64,000 nucleotides of DNA from JAJDTR01 sp965220415 (GTDB lineage: Bacteria > Poribacteria > WGA-4E > JAJDTR01): NCBI GenBank assembly GCA_965220415.1, contig OZ244829.1, positions 1,736,001 through 1,800,000 of the forward strand, read 5' to 3'. Shown here piece by piece: positions 27,519 to 36,841 of the stretch. The notes beneath the pieces were generated by a model that did no database searches, had not been told where the DNA came from, and saw only the letters and a program-made list of their open reading frames with translations. The stretch's first letter is position 1; every line of letters begins with the position of its first letter. A program made the translations under genes and the position numbers.

Positions 27519-28853
27519 ATGATACGACCAGTTGTTGCCATCGTTGGAAGACCAAACGTGGGCAAATCGTCGCTCTTCAATTGCATCACCAAGAAGCGTA
27601 TCGCCGTTGTACATGACCAACCGGGCGTCACGCGAGATCGTAACTATGCCGATGTAGATTGGGGCGACTCCCACTTTACTATCGTGGATACCGGTGGATT
27701 GGATCTCGATCCGGACGACAAATTGATTGATTTGGTACAGTTCCAAGTCGAGTCCGCCATTGGCGAAGCTGCGGTCATTCTCTTTGTTGTTGATGCACAA
27801 ACGGGAATTCTGGCACAGGACCTCGTTGTTGCCGACAAGTTGAGAGAAACTGACAAACCTATCTTTGTGGTCGTAAACAAATCGGATAACGAGCGGCTTC
27901 GAGCTGAGGGAAGCGAGTTTTATGAACTTGGACTAGCCGAACCATTCTTCATTTCCTGCGCCCACAATCATGGAATCGGCGAACTTCTGGACGGGGTGGC
28001 GTTTCATCTTCCAGTACCGGGGACGGAGGTATCCGCACCGTCTCGAAGCATCAAAATCGCTATTGTCGGACGACCAAATGTGGGGAAATCATCAATCATC
28101 AACACTATCCTTGGAGAAGAGCGCATGATTGTTGATAACCGTCCCGGCACTACTCGCGACGCAGTTAATATTCGCTTTGTTTATGACAACGTCCCATTTG
28201 AGCTTATTGACACGGCAGGTATGCGCCGCAGGTCGGTAATCGACGACGAGCTCGAAGAGATTACTGTGCAGCGGGCAATTCGCAGCATTCGGCAGAGTGA
28301 CATTGCTTGGCTAATCCTTGATGCCACTCAAGAGGTGGCGCGCCAAGACAAGGTGATAGCCAGTTTTATCGCTCGGCAAGGAATAGCAAGCATATTGGGG
28401 ATTAACAAATGGGATCTTATTCAGAAGGATAATCTAACCCATGGTAAGTTTCTTGAGGAGATTTACCACCAACTTCCACAACTCACCTATGTGCCCTCCG
28501 TCTTCACGTCCGCGGAGACGGGGCAGCGTGTGAAGAAATTGCTGAGTCTGAGTTTGACGGTCCACCGAGAATACTGCACGCGTGTGCCTACACATGCCCT
28601 TAATGAACTTCTGCTACAGTTGAAGAGTGCCCATCAGCCTCCGCGAGCAGGAAAGGTGCGCCCAACACTGAAATATATGACGCAAATCAAGACCGAACCA
28701 CCCACCTTTTTAATATTTGCCCGCTATCCGCATAAGATTTCCCAGCCCTACGAATCCTACCTAATCAACGGAATTCGGGATGCCTTTGGTTTCCACGGGA
28801 CGCCGATACGAATCTACTACCGCTCCGCCGACACAAAACAGTCGAAACACTGA
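27519..28853 (+). CDS. der: Ribosome-assembly GTPase Der (EngA)
   Basis: 444 residues with two complete G domains, the hallmark of Der. Each has a Walker A (GRPNVGKSSLF and GRPNVGKSSII), a G3 motif (DTGGLD, DTAGMRRR) and a G4 motif (NKSD, NKWD). The C-terminal KH-like domain (RAGKVRPTLKYMTQIKTEPP...FGFHGTPIRIYYR) completes it. It acts in 50S subunit maturation and is essential in most bacteria. No operon partner; about 240 bp separates it from the preceding transporter. Confidence 0.96.
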   Translation: MIRPVVAIVGRPNVGKSSLFNCITKKRIAVVHDQPGVTRDRNYADVDWGDSHFTIVDTGGLDLDPDDKLIDLVQFQVESAIGEAAVILFVVDAQTGILAQDLVVADKLRETDKPIFVVVNKSDNERLRAEGSEFYELGLAEPFFISCAHNHGIGELLDGVAFHLPVPGTEVSAPSRSIKIAIVGRPNVGKSSIINTILGEERMIVDNRPGTTRDAVNIRFVYDNVPFELIDTAGMRRRSVIDDELEEITVQRAIRSIRQSDIAWLILDATQEVARQDKVIASFIARQGIASILGINKWDLIQKDNLTHGKFLEEIYHQLPQLTYVPSVFTSAETGQRVKKLLSLSLTVHREYCTRVPTHALNELLLQLKSAHQPPRAGKVRPTLKYMTQIKTEPPTFLIFARYPHKISQPYESYLINGIRDAFGFHGTPIRIYYRSADTKQSKH

Positions 28854-29081
28854 ACCGTAGACGAGCCTTTTCACATGGACCATCTAGCGCGTCCGTGTCT
28901 TGGTACCTCGGTGAGTGCGGATTTGGACGAGCGACATCTCATCCTAACGCCATAGAATAGTACGACTCCCGCCCTGCCGATGCCACCCCGAAATCTGTAA
29001 ACCACCACTCCTGTTCTCCCGTTTACCCCCATGTCAGTGCACCTGCCGGGAACTGACCGGTTTGAATTAAGGAGACAGGCG

Positions 29082-32000
29082 TTGTATTTGATTATCACGA
29101 GAGGTTACTTATATCATACCCCTGTATTAATCTTTCTCATCTTAGCCCTTCCTTGTTTCGGCGCTCACGCGAAACCCGTTACCAAAGATTGGAAGTTAAC
29201 CCAACATTACTCGGAACTCCAAGAAAAATCTGCCGAATCGCCAGAAACGGAGGATGAATCCGAGGAAGAGTCGGAAGCTTCGAGTTGGGAAACTGAGGTC
29301 GAGGATAGTGACGAATCTGCTGATAAACAAGACGCAGATGATTGGTGGATGAGCACATCCGAATCCGAAACCCCTATTTTAACTCCCCCGGATTCTTTTC
29401 TGCCAGAGGTGGAAGACAGCTCCATCCGCTCCGAGCTATTGGTTCCGTATTATGAAGCGTTGCAACGGTGGAAAGATGCGCCACTCCTGATTGAACCTCG
29501 GATGCTATACAATCTCAAGGAGGACGGTACCGGAATCGATGAGGAAAAGGGCCTCGCCCTGCCACTTCAATCTAATCTTCAGATTACCGGCCACAAGTCT
29601 GTTACGATTGAAGGAAACGTAACACACTATTTTGGTGAGAGTGATGCTAACCGTTACGCCGGATACAGCACCTATGGGGGTTACAGTTCAGGGCTAGATC
29701 TCGGATTAACATCCTCCTACGGGTATGACGACTTTGGAAGTTTCGGTGGAGGCTACGGTGGCGGATATGGGGGTGGATATGGCGGCGGGTATGGGGGTGG
29801 GTACGGCAGTAGCTACGGAAGCGGGTATGGAGGTCGGTTCAGTACCTTCGGTAGAGGTGGGGTGGCGCGTGCCACAGGGTTCAATCTTAGACAGACACTT
29901 CAAGTTGGTTTGCATGGTCGTGTTGGTGAGCGTACGCATGTTGCCGTCGATTATAGCGATTCGGACGATTCCTTCGGAGGTGGGTACGGCGGGTATGGAG
30001 GATACGGCGGCGGGCTGGGCGGTGCAAAACAGCAGAAGATTAAAGTGTGGTATGAGGGCAAGCCGGACAGTATTCTCAAGACAATATCCTTTGGCGACAT
30101 CACGCTGAATCTTCCGAATACTCGGTTTCTGAATATCAATCGAAATCTCTTTGGACTTGAAGCTGTTGCACAATTGGGTGGACTCAAAATGACTACCTTC
30201 GGTTCTCGAAGCAAAGGGATTTCGGACACACGGCGTTTCAGAGGAGAATCAACCAGAGCGGGGTATGGCCGAGGTGTCCAGATTGCTGACACTAACTATG
30301 TCAAAGAGCGATTTTATTCTATTCATCGTGGTGAGGACGATATTGTGCATGAGTCCTATCTGCCGATAAAAAGTGGTAGCGAAGAAATCTATATCGACGA
30401 CAATGTCGCAGGTAACAATCAGGGAGGACAACGCACCGTACGCGGGTATTTCAACCTCCAATTCCCGGGACAGGATTACAATATCAATTATGAAACCGGA
30501 GAGATTGAGTTTCTAACACAGATCTCTCCCAGCTACACAGTAGTCGTTGCTTACGAATATCTCGGCGATGGCGGAGGGCAGGTTGGAAATCCCGGTAACG
30601 TTTTTGAAGATGAAAATGGAGATGGCTCGATTGACGAAGAAGGCGAGGAAATCGGATATGTCATACTCAAGGACAAAGGATACCGCGGGACAGAGGCGCG
30701 TCGGGTCTACAACTTGGGCAATCGAAATATCAATCCGCGAGATTATCAAATTACAATTTGGCGGCAAGGCGCCGGAGAGGCATTTGAAACTGATGATGGC
30801 CCCGTACTTTACACTGAAATCTTCGGGCTGGATCAAGACGGCAATGGCAGCATTGATCCCGAGTTCATCGACTTTGACCGTGGCTTGCTAACCTTTCCCG
30901 CGGAGCGTCCACGTCCGTTTGTAATTGATGACCCGGAGAGTCCTTACTATAAATACAGAGATCAGCTGAATAACGAGGCGATTTACCTTGAAAACCCGCG
31001 TACGACCGATCAGATTTACACCATTGTCGCCGACTACGCCTATCAGTCAGGGACCTACAATGTCGGGCTATTTGTGATCCCCGGCAGTGAAACTGTTCGA
31101 TTAAATAGCAGAAGGCTACAGCGAGACGTCGATTACATGATGGTGTACGAGGTTGGGAGCCTTACCTTCTTTACGCAACTTGACGAATTCGATGTCATCG
31201 AAGTCGAGTTCGAGAGAACGCCATTCGGAGGTTCTTTGCAACAAACTGTCGCGGGCGTCTGGTTGGAATACGCCTACGTGCCCAAGGAGAAACCGCCGGA
31301 AGAACGGGAGCAGGAAGACCGATTTGGCAGGCTGGGAGGGGCTCAAGATTCTCTTGGCGGGAGAGACCGGTTCGGAAGTGGAAGTTCCTTTGGGAGAGGC
31401 AGCGGAGGCTACGGAGGCGGATTTGGCGGAGGATATGGAGGCGGATTCGGCGGACGCGGATCCTACTCTAGCTTGGGTGGACGCTCTAGATACGGACTCA
31501 CCTCAGGGAGAAGCAGTTATTTTAACCCGGTATACAAGAAAGGGTTTAGCCTTTCGACGGGATATATTTTAAATACGGGAAGCAAACCGAGCACAATTCC
31601 GGATGTGAATAATGCGCCCAGCCGCCTGCAGGCGTTTAACATCAACACAAGTGCCGGACGAAACTTCAACCTAGCTTGGCTCGTGAATCCATTACCGTTT
31701 GTGTCGGTCGAGTATTTCCCGTTGTCAGTTGACCTCAGCGGCGAGACAGCGTTTTCCCATAACAATCCTAATAGCGTTTCCGTTGCGCTAATCGATAGCA
31801 TGGAGGCCGCGCGCGATTCATCAAATATCCCCACCTTCAAATACAATTGGCGCATGGCAAGTCCGCCAGCCGTGGATGAATTAACGCCCGACAACCGCGC
31901 CCTCTTCCATGTGCTGTTAAAAGATAAGGATGAGTCCAAGGCGGTTGGCAATTATATGCGCAACCGAGAAGTGCCGGCTTCCGCAATCAATCCTCTATTG

Positions 32001-35000
32001 CAATCGACGGAACAGCGTCTTGTTATGGAGGTCGGCTACGATCTGACCGATGTCGTTGAAGAGTGGGGTGGATTTTCTTACGGCATCTCCGCGTCGGGCA
32101 CAGATTTCTCCGAACGTGAATTTCTTGAGATTTGGCTACGTGTCCAAGGTGACGACGACGTGACGCTGTTACTAAATCTTGGGATTGTCAATGAAGACAC
32201 AGACCACGATGGTAGGCTTGATAGCGAAGACCTACCTTTGGATCTTGAAGACCTAAATGGAGATGATAAGATTGACACATTGGATCTTGATTTGGAAAAC
32301 CTGCCGGAATCCCAAAAATACAGTGCTAACGGTTCTCTCGACACGGGGGAAGACGAAGGTTGGATTTATGACGGGGCGCTCCAACCCACGCCATTTGGAA
32401 GCGACAACCAAGTTCTGGATACCGAAGATCTCAACGGAGATGGTGTGCTGGACACGGTGGACGCATACCTTGAAATCCCCATCTCTTTGAATGATTTACC
32501 GGAAGAGTGGGTTAAGAAACGCAATGACAATGGATGGGTATTTTTGAGCATTCCCCTGCGTGAGGCAAATGTGTATGGCAGTCGTCTGCCGAATCTCGGG
32601 TTCGTTCAACACTTTCGTTTTTGGTTATTGAAGAACAATCCCGGCAAGGTGCGGGGAAAACTGGAATGGGCATCAATTGAAATTGTCGGCAATCGATGGG
32701 AACGCGGAGTGGTTACACAAAACGGCGCTATTGTCACAAATACGAATGAAAAATTCACTGTTGGCACGAAGGATAACTTCAACTTCAACGACTATCAAAA
32801 AGCCTACGCGGAAATTAAAGATAACAGTGCCTTCAAAAAGTTGCACCCGTACACCGATGTTACCTTTGGATTCGGCACCCGTCAACAGCGAGAGCAGGCA
32901 CTCGTGCTAGACTACAATCTTTTACCCAACTCGTTCGGCGTGACATCACAACGACTGCGCGGCATTCAGCAAGGCGAGGGACAAGACTTTTCCAAACACA
33001 ACAAGCTAAAATTCTGGGTCTACGGCGATAGAAATCGCGAGACGCTTGTATTGCGATTGGCGCCGAGTGTCCGCACAAGCTACCGCTCATTCTACGGCTC
33101 GTCGGACCCGTTTTCCGATCCGCGCGCACAGCAGGAGGATGACGTCGATATCTTTGAGAATCTGACGAACTACTACGAGTTCACGCAGGAGATTGACTTT
33201 GATGGTTGGAAACTTATTGAAATCGATCTTGTGGATCTTCAACGGAACGAATATCCGGACATCGTGTCCTCAACGGACATCGTTGAGGAACCATCAGATT
33301 CAAGTCAATCTACCACGCCTCAACCGGATGGTCATCCCGACGGATTTATTGTCAGGGGAACAAATAGCGCTCAACTCTCCATCAAAAATATCGGTGGTAT
33401 TCTACTCGGCATTCGCAATGACCGCGGCGAAGAAATCAGCGGTGAAGTATGGGTGAACGAAATTCACTTGAGTGATCCGCTAGTACGCTCCGGTTGGGCA
33501 CGACGCGGAAACGTGTCCGTTTCACTTGGAAACCTATTGAGCGTGCGAGGGGGCTATGCCAGTCAAGATAAGGATTTTGAGAGTTCTGCAGGTGAAACCG
33601 GACGTCACCGCCAACAACAGAGGGGCTTTAGCACCACGAATAACGATTTCAATATAGACACGGATCTTAATCTCTTTCGTTGGCTTCCGATCAGCTACAA
33701 CTTCCGAGAGAGTGAATCCGAAACTGAAAGTCGCCGCGGTTCATTCAGTTCGTTCCAAAGCGGAAAAAGTAAAACCAAAAACCAAGATGTCTCTGTACGA
33801 TTTAACCTTCCTCCGTTCCCGTCGATTGGGCTTGCCTACAATCATCAGGACTTTTGGAATGAACGTCAAGGCACGCAAGTTAGCGACCTTTACACCGGAA
33901 CTTTTCAATACAATCTAGGATCGAAGTTAGGCTTGAATCTCCAATACCGGCACGAGGATGTCGACGCCGATACTACAACGGCAGCCGGTGCTTCGTCGAG
34001 TAGCAGTTACTCCAGTTTCGGCTCTAGCTACGGTTCTGGTTACAGCTCCGGTTACGGTTACGGATATAGCAGAAATCGGGACGAAAAAGTTGATGACGGT
34101 TCCATTTCACTAAATATTAGTCCCATTTCCAGTTTCAGTCTAAATCCAACTTACGATGTTCGGCGGATTCTGGAGAAGCGTGCAAGTGCTCCAGACGCGC
34201 CAGCCTCCGAACCGGTGTTCACTATTGCAAGTCGCGAGCATAGTTTCTCAATGACGCCGCGTCTCAACCGCGACCTTCTGGGAATGCGCCCCACCATCAA
34301 CAACCGCGTGAGATTGCGCGAAAACTGGTTCAGCCAGCAGAAAGATATCTCAATCAACGCAAACATCGGGTTCGGAGTAAATATACGACCTCACGTCTGG
34401 TTTGGATGGCTGCTGCATAAACCGGAGGAAGAACCGGAAGCGAAGTCGGAAGGACCGGGATCCGTGGGTAAGCCCGAGGGCGATCCGCAGACGGACTCAC
34501 CGCCGAACGCTTCAGAACCCGATTCATTTGACGAACAAGTAGAAATGGAGGAGCGGCGGCAGCAACGGCTTGATAGGATGGAGCGAATGGGGGTTGACGC
34601 CGACAGAATACAAGAACTGGAAGATGAACGAGGCGATTGGATTAGCCGAGATAATGCTGAACTGGAACGAAAGTTGAGAGAACGACGCGGGAAAAAGAAA
34701 GACGTGGGGCTGGGTGTTTGGCGGAAAAGCCTTAAATCCTTCGCCTTAAATACGAACGTCAGCTTCGATGTCCAAGATTCTTTTCGTCGATTGGATGCAG
34801 GGCAGTCCGTACTTGGTGTCCTAGATTTTCCGGATGAAGATGAGCGGCGGACCCAGTCGCGTCAAGGGCAACGATATACTTTCCGCGGTTCTGTCGACCC
34901 GTGGTCATGGGCATCGTTGGGCACAAACGTGTCTTTTACGAATAACTTCCAGAAAACCTCAAGCACCACCTCGCGGGCCAAGTCGAAAAACTACGAAGGG

Positions 35001-35552
35001 GATGTGAAGTTTTTTAATGCCAAGAATACTTCAAGCTTTCAAGTGCGCTACGGCTTCACACGTCGAGATCGACGCAACCTTGCAACTGTGATTAGCGAGA
35101 GTTCAGCCCACAATCCTTCGATCAGTTGGAGGCAATCGTGGGGACAGGAAACTAGCAGCTCACTTGGACTTCGTGTGACGCTTCGTGAGCAACAAAGAAG
35201 CGGCGGATCCATCACGAGTACTTCGCTGATAGTTACGCCTAACCTTGCTTTTGATTATAATCTTAATGTAGAAAGGGGCGTCTGGATGCCGTTCTTTGGT
35301 AGGATTAAACTCAAACACGACCTTAGAATGAGCAACACACTCTCGACCGCAGTGCGACGCGAGCGCTTTGGCGCGAATCAAGAGGAAAAATCTGAGCGGT
35401 ACGAGACAACTGTACGCGCAAATTACGAATTGAGCAGACGCTTAAGTGCGCAACTTAATCTGGGTTTGAGCTACAACAACGACCGTGTTGAGGAGGGCAG
35501 GGATTTCTTTTCGGTAGCCAGCTCCCTCTCGGTACGCGGCGAGTTTCAGTGA
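29082..35552 (+). CDS. Giant outer-membrane protein, SprA/Sov-like (type IX secretion translocon family)
   Basis: 2156 residues. Start chosen at TTG 29082: AAGGAG (29069-29074) lies 7 bp upstream, and the product opens with a clean signal peptide (LLIFLILALPCFGAHA-like) that the 29031 ATG would spoil with a 17-residue extension. After an acidic, low-complexity stretch come SprA-type features: GRVGERTHVAVDYSDSDD, KPDSILKTISFGDITLNLP, FGLEAVAQLGGLKMTTFGS, INYETGEIEFLTQISP, IWRQGAGEAFE. SprA forms the 36-strand gate of the type IX system in Bacteroidota. Unusual Gly/Tyr-rich blocks occur at about 29740-29840, 29975-30025, 31385-31500 and 34000-34075. Asp-rich calcium-like loops (DENGDGSIDEEG, DQDGNGSIDPEF, DLNGDGVLDTVD) are also present. 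A beta-barrel ending, GEFQ, is atypical. Confidence 0.7.
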   Translation: MYLIITRGYLYHTPVLIFLILALPCFGAHAKPVTKDWKLTQHYSELQEKSAESPETEDESEEESEASSWETEVEDSDESADKQDADDWWMSTSESETPILTPPDSFLPEVEDSSIRSELLVPYYEALQRWKDAPLLIEPRMLYNLKEDGTGIDEEKGLALPLQSNLQITGHKSVTIEGNVTHYFGESDANRYAGYSTYGGYSSGLDLGLTSSYGYDDFGSFGGGYGGGYGGGYGGGYGGGYGSSYGSGYGGRFSTFGRGGVARATGFNLRQTLQVGLHGRVGERTHVAVDYSDSDDSFGGGYGGYGGYGGGLGGAKQQKIKVWYEGKPDSILKTISFGDITLNLPNTRFLNINRNLFGLEAVAQLGGLKMTTFGSRSKGISDTRRFRGESTRAGYGRGVQIADTNYVKERFYSIHRGEDDIVHESYLPIKSGSEEIYIDDNVAGNNQGGQRTVRGYFNLQFPGQDYNINYETGEIEFLTQISPSYTVVVAYEYLGDGGGQVGNPGNVFEDENGDGSIDEEGEEIGYVILKDKGYRGTEARRVYNLGNRNINPRDYQITIWRQGAGEAFETDDGPVLYTEIFGLDQDGNGSIDPEFIDFDRGLLTFPAERPRPFVIDDPESPYYKYRDQLNNEAIYLENPRTTDQIYTIVADYAYQSGTYNVGLFVIPGSETVRLNSRRLQRDVDYMMVYEVGSLTFFTQLDEFDVIEVEFERTPFGGSLQQTVAGVWLEYAYVPKEKPPEEREQEDRFGRLGGAQDSLGGRDRFGSGSSFGRGSGGYGGGFGGGYGGGFGGRGSYSSLGGRSRYGLTSGRSSYFNPVYKKGFSLSTGYILNTGSKPSTIPDVNNAPSRLQAFNINTSAGRNFNLAWLVNPLPFVSVEYFPLSVDLSGETAFSHNNPNSVSVALIDSMEAARDSSNIPTFKYNWRMASPPAVDELTPDNRALFHVLLKDKDESKAVGNYMRNREVPASAINPLLQSTEQRLVMEVGYDLTDVVEEWGGFSYGISASGTDFSEREFLEIWLRVQGDDDVTLLLNLGIVNEDTDHDGRLDSEDLPLDLEDLNGDDKIDTLDLDLENLPESQKYSANGSLDTGEDEGWIYDGALQPTPFGSDNQVLDTEDLNGDGVLDTVDAYLEIPISLNDLPEEWVKKRNDNGWVFLSIPLREANVYGSRLPNLGFVQHFRFWLLKNNPGKVRGKLEWASIEIVGNRWERGVVTQNGAIVTNTNEKFTVGTKDNFNFNDYQKAYAEIKDNSAFKKLHPYTDVTFGFGTRQQREQALVLDYNLLPNSFGVTSQRLRGIQQGEGQDFSKHNKLKFWVYGDRNRETLVLRLAPSVRTSYRSFYGSSDPFSDPRAQQEDDVDIFENLTNYYEFTQEIDFDGWKLIEIDLVDLQRNEYPDIVSSTDIVEEPSDSSQSTTPQPDGHPDGFIVRGTNSAQLSIKNIGGILLGIRNDRGEEISGEVWVNEIHLSDPLVRSGWARRGNVSVSLGNLLSVRGGYASQDKDFESSAGETGRHRQQQRGFSTTNNDFNIDTDLNLFRWLPISYNFRESESETESRRGSFSSFQSGKSKTKNQDVSVRFNLPPFPSIGLAYNHQDFWNERQGTQVSDLYTGTFQYNLGSKLGLNLQYRHEDVDADTTTAAGASSSSSYSSFGSSYGSGYSSGYGYGYSRNRDEKVDDGSISLNISPISSFSLNPTYDVRRILEKRASAPDAPASEPVFTIASREHSFSMTPRLNRDLLGMRPTINNRVRLRENWFSQQKDISINANIGFGVNIRPHVWFGWLLHKPEEEPEAKSEGPGSVGKPEGDPQTDSPPNASEPDSFDEQVEMEERRQQRLDRMERMGVDADRIQELEDERGDWISRDNAELERKLRERRGKKKDVGLGVWRKSLKSFALNTNVSFDVQDSFRRLDAGQSVLGVLDFPDEDERRTQSRQGQRYTFRGSVDPWSWASLGTNVSFTNNFQKTSSTTSRAKSKNYEGDVKFFNAKNTSSFQVRYGFTRRDRRNLATVISESSAHNPSISWRQSWGQETSSSLGLRVTLREQQRSGGSITSTSLIVTPNLAFDYNLNVERGVWMPFFGRIKLKHDLRMSNTLSTAVRRERFGANQEEKSERYETTVRANYELSRRLSAQLNLGLSYNNDRVEEGRDFFSVASSLSVRGEFQ

Positions 35553-35708
35553 AAGATAGTGAAAAACACATTCAGATGCCGCGACATCTCGGCGGTTGTC
35601 GATTCGCAGCCCGAAAAGGAACGCGGATTCGTGTCCCCTATGATGTATACTTTGCGTTGGGTATTATTGCGCTTTCTTTCCCGGTAATTACTGTTTGTAA
35701 TAGTGATT

Positions 35709-35731
35709 GTAGGGTGGGCACTGCCCACCAT
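35709..35731. repeat. GTAGGGTGGGC palindromic repeat (intact)
   Basis: GTAGGGTGGGCACTGCCCACC, intact and serving as the empty-site reference for the interrupted copy 70 bp downstream. Confidence 0.7.
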
Positions 35732-35799
35732 TCCAATCAGTTTGGGACAAATGGTTGGCTCCCCTGGCGCGCAACGTGACCGCGTTGATGGTGGGCAGG

Positions 35800-35835
35800 G
35801 GATTTCTATCGCACTCCTTATCCAGTTGTTTGATC
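35800..35835 (-). repeat. 36-bp element inside a GTGGGCA palindrome
   Basis: GGATTTCTATCGCAC...TTTGATC lies between GGTGGGCAG and CCACCCTAC. The uninterrupted version of the same palindrome is present 70 bp away, so this is a filled site. Confidence 0.7.
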
Positions 35836-35935
35836 CCACCCTACAACTACCGTCAAACGCTTGAAAATACGCAATTTCCAGCGGTGTGTCGTATAAGTGA
35901 GTGATACGTGTGTATTTGCCAGAATCTAGATGGCT

Positions 35936-36841
35936 TCAGGCGTAGCCCATGTTCTTCAATTTTCGAACGTCACGCCGCCAGTCCCCTTTTACGTAGACCT
36001 GCAATTCAAGGAATACGGAAGCGCCTAGAAATTGCTCAATCTCCTCGCGAGCGAGCCTGCCTATCTGCTTCACCATGTTTCCGCGATCGCCGATTAAGAT
36101 CCGCTTCTGAGACAATCGCTCCGTGTAGATAATCGCTCGAATGTAGATTTTGCCATTCGAGCGATGTTTAAACTCCTCAACTGTAACTCCGGACGCATAA
36201 GGAATCTCTTGTTGAGTCTTCAGAAAAACCTTCTCTCGCACCGTTTCGGCAACAAAAAAGCGCTCGGGCAAATCACTAATCTGATCATCCGGGAAATAGA
36301 GCGGTCCAGTCGGCAGATGTGTAACGATTAGATTGCGAAGTCGCAATACATCGGCGGGATCCTTGGCAGAAATTGGGACAACCTCATCAAAGGGGTACTT
36401 GCCCGTATATTGGGCGATAATTGGCAGTAGACCCGACGCCTCGATTAGGTCTATCTTGTTGATGACCAAGAATACCTTCTTTGACTCGGTTTCGTGTATA
36501 CGCTCAAGGATTTGCGCTTCAAGAGTCGGCGGCGGCTGGCTGCCATCGACCATATATATAATCAAGTCTGCATCTTTAATAGCACGGTAAGCAGCCTTAA
36601 CCATCTCGTCGTGAAGCAGGTATTTCGGTACAACTATGCCGGGAGTGTCCAGAAATATAAGCTGGTAGCAATCCGTCGTGACGATCCCCATTATCCGATT
36701 GCGGGTCGTCTGCGGTTTGGGCGTTACAATTGCCAGCTTCTCGCCCATCATCCCGTTCAGTAACGTCGATTTGCCGACATTCGGTTCACCGATGATACTA
36801 ACATAACCAGATCTGAAGGTTTCCTGATTGATTGTGCTCAT
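35936..36841 (-). CDS. era: GTPase Era
   Basis: 301 residues. G1 GEPNVGKSTLLN, G2 around TTRNRIMG, G3 DTPGIVVPK, G4 NKIDL, then the KH domain (EEIPYASGVTVEEFKHRSNG, ILIGDRGNMVKQIGRLAREEIEQFLG). Era binds the 3' end of 16S rRNA and supports 30S maturation. Its ATG overlaps the stop of the TIGR03032 gene in ATGA, so the two are translationally coupled with era second, an unusual partner for era. Confidence 0.96.
   Translation of the reverse strand: MSTINQETFRSGYVSIIGEPNVGKSTLLNGMMGEKLAIVTPKPQTTRNRIMGIVTTDCYQLIFLDTPGIVVPKYLLHDEMVKAAYRAIKDADLIIYMVDGSQPPPTLEAQILERIHETESKKVFLVINKIDLIEASGLLPIIAQYTGKYPFDEVVPISAKDPADVLRLRNLIVTHLPTGPLYFPDDQISDLPERFFVAETVREKVFLKTQQEIPYASGVTVEEFKHRSNGKIYIRAIIYTERLSQKRILIGDRGNMVKQIGRLAREEIEQFLGASVFLELQVYVKGDWRRDVRKLKNMGYA

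Larger units (their letters stand above)
35553..35935. other. Convergent intergenic gap with palindromes and an inserted element
   Basis: Between the convergent SprA-like and era genes. It holds two oppositely oriented palindromes, an intact one at 35709-35731 and one opened by a 36-bp element at 35800-35835. Could serve as a bidirectional terminator. No gene seen. Confidence 0.6.
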
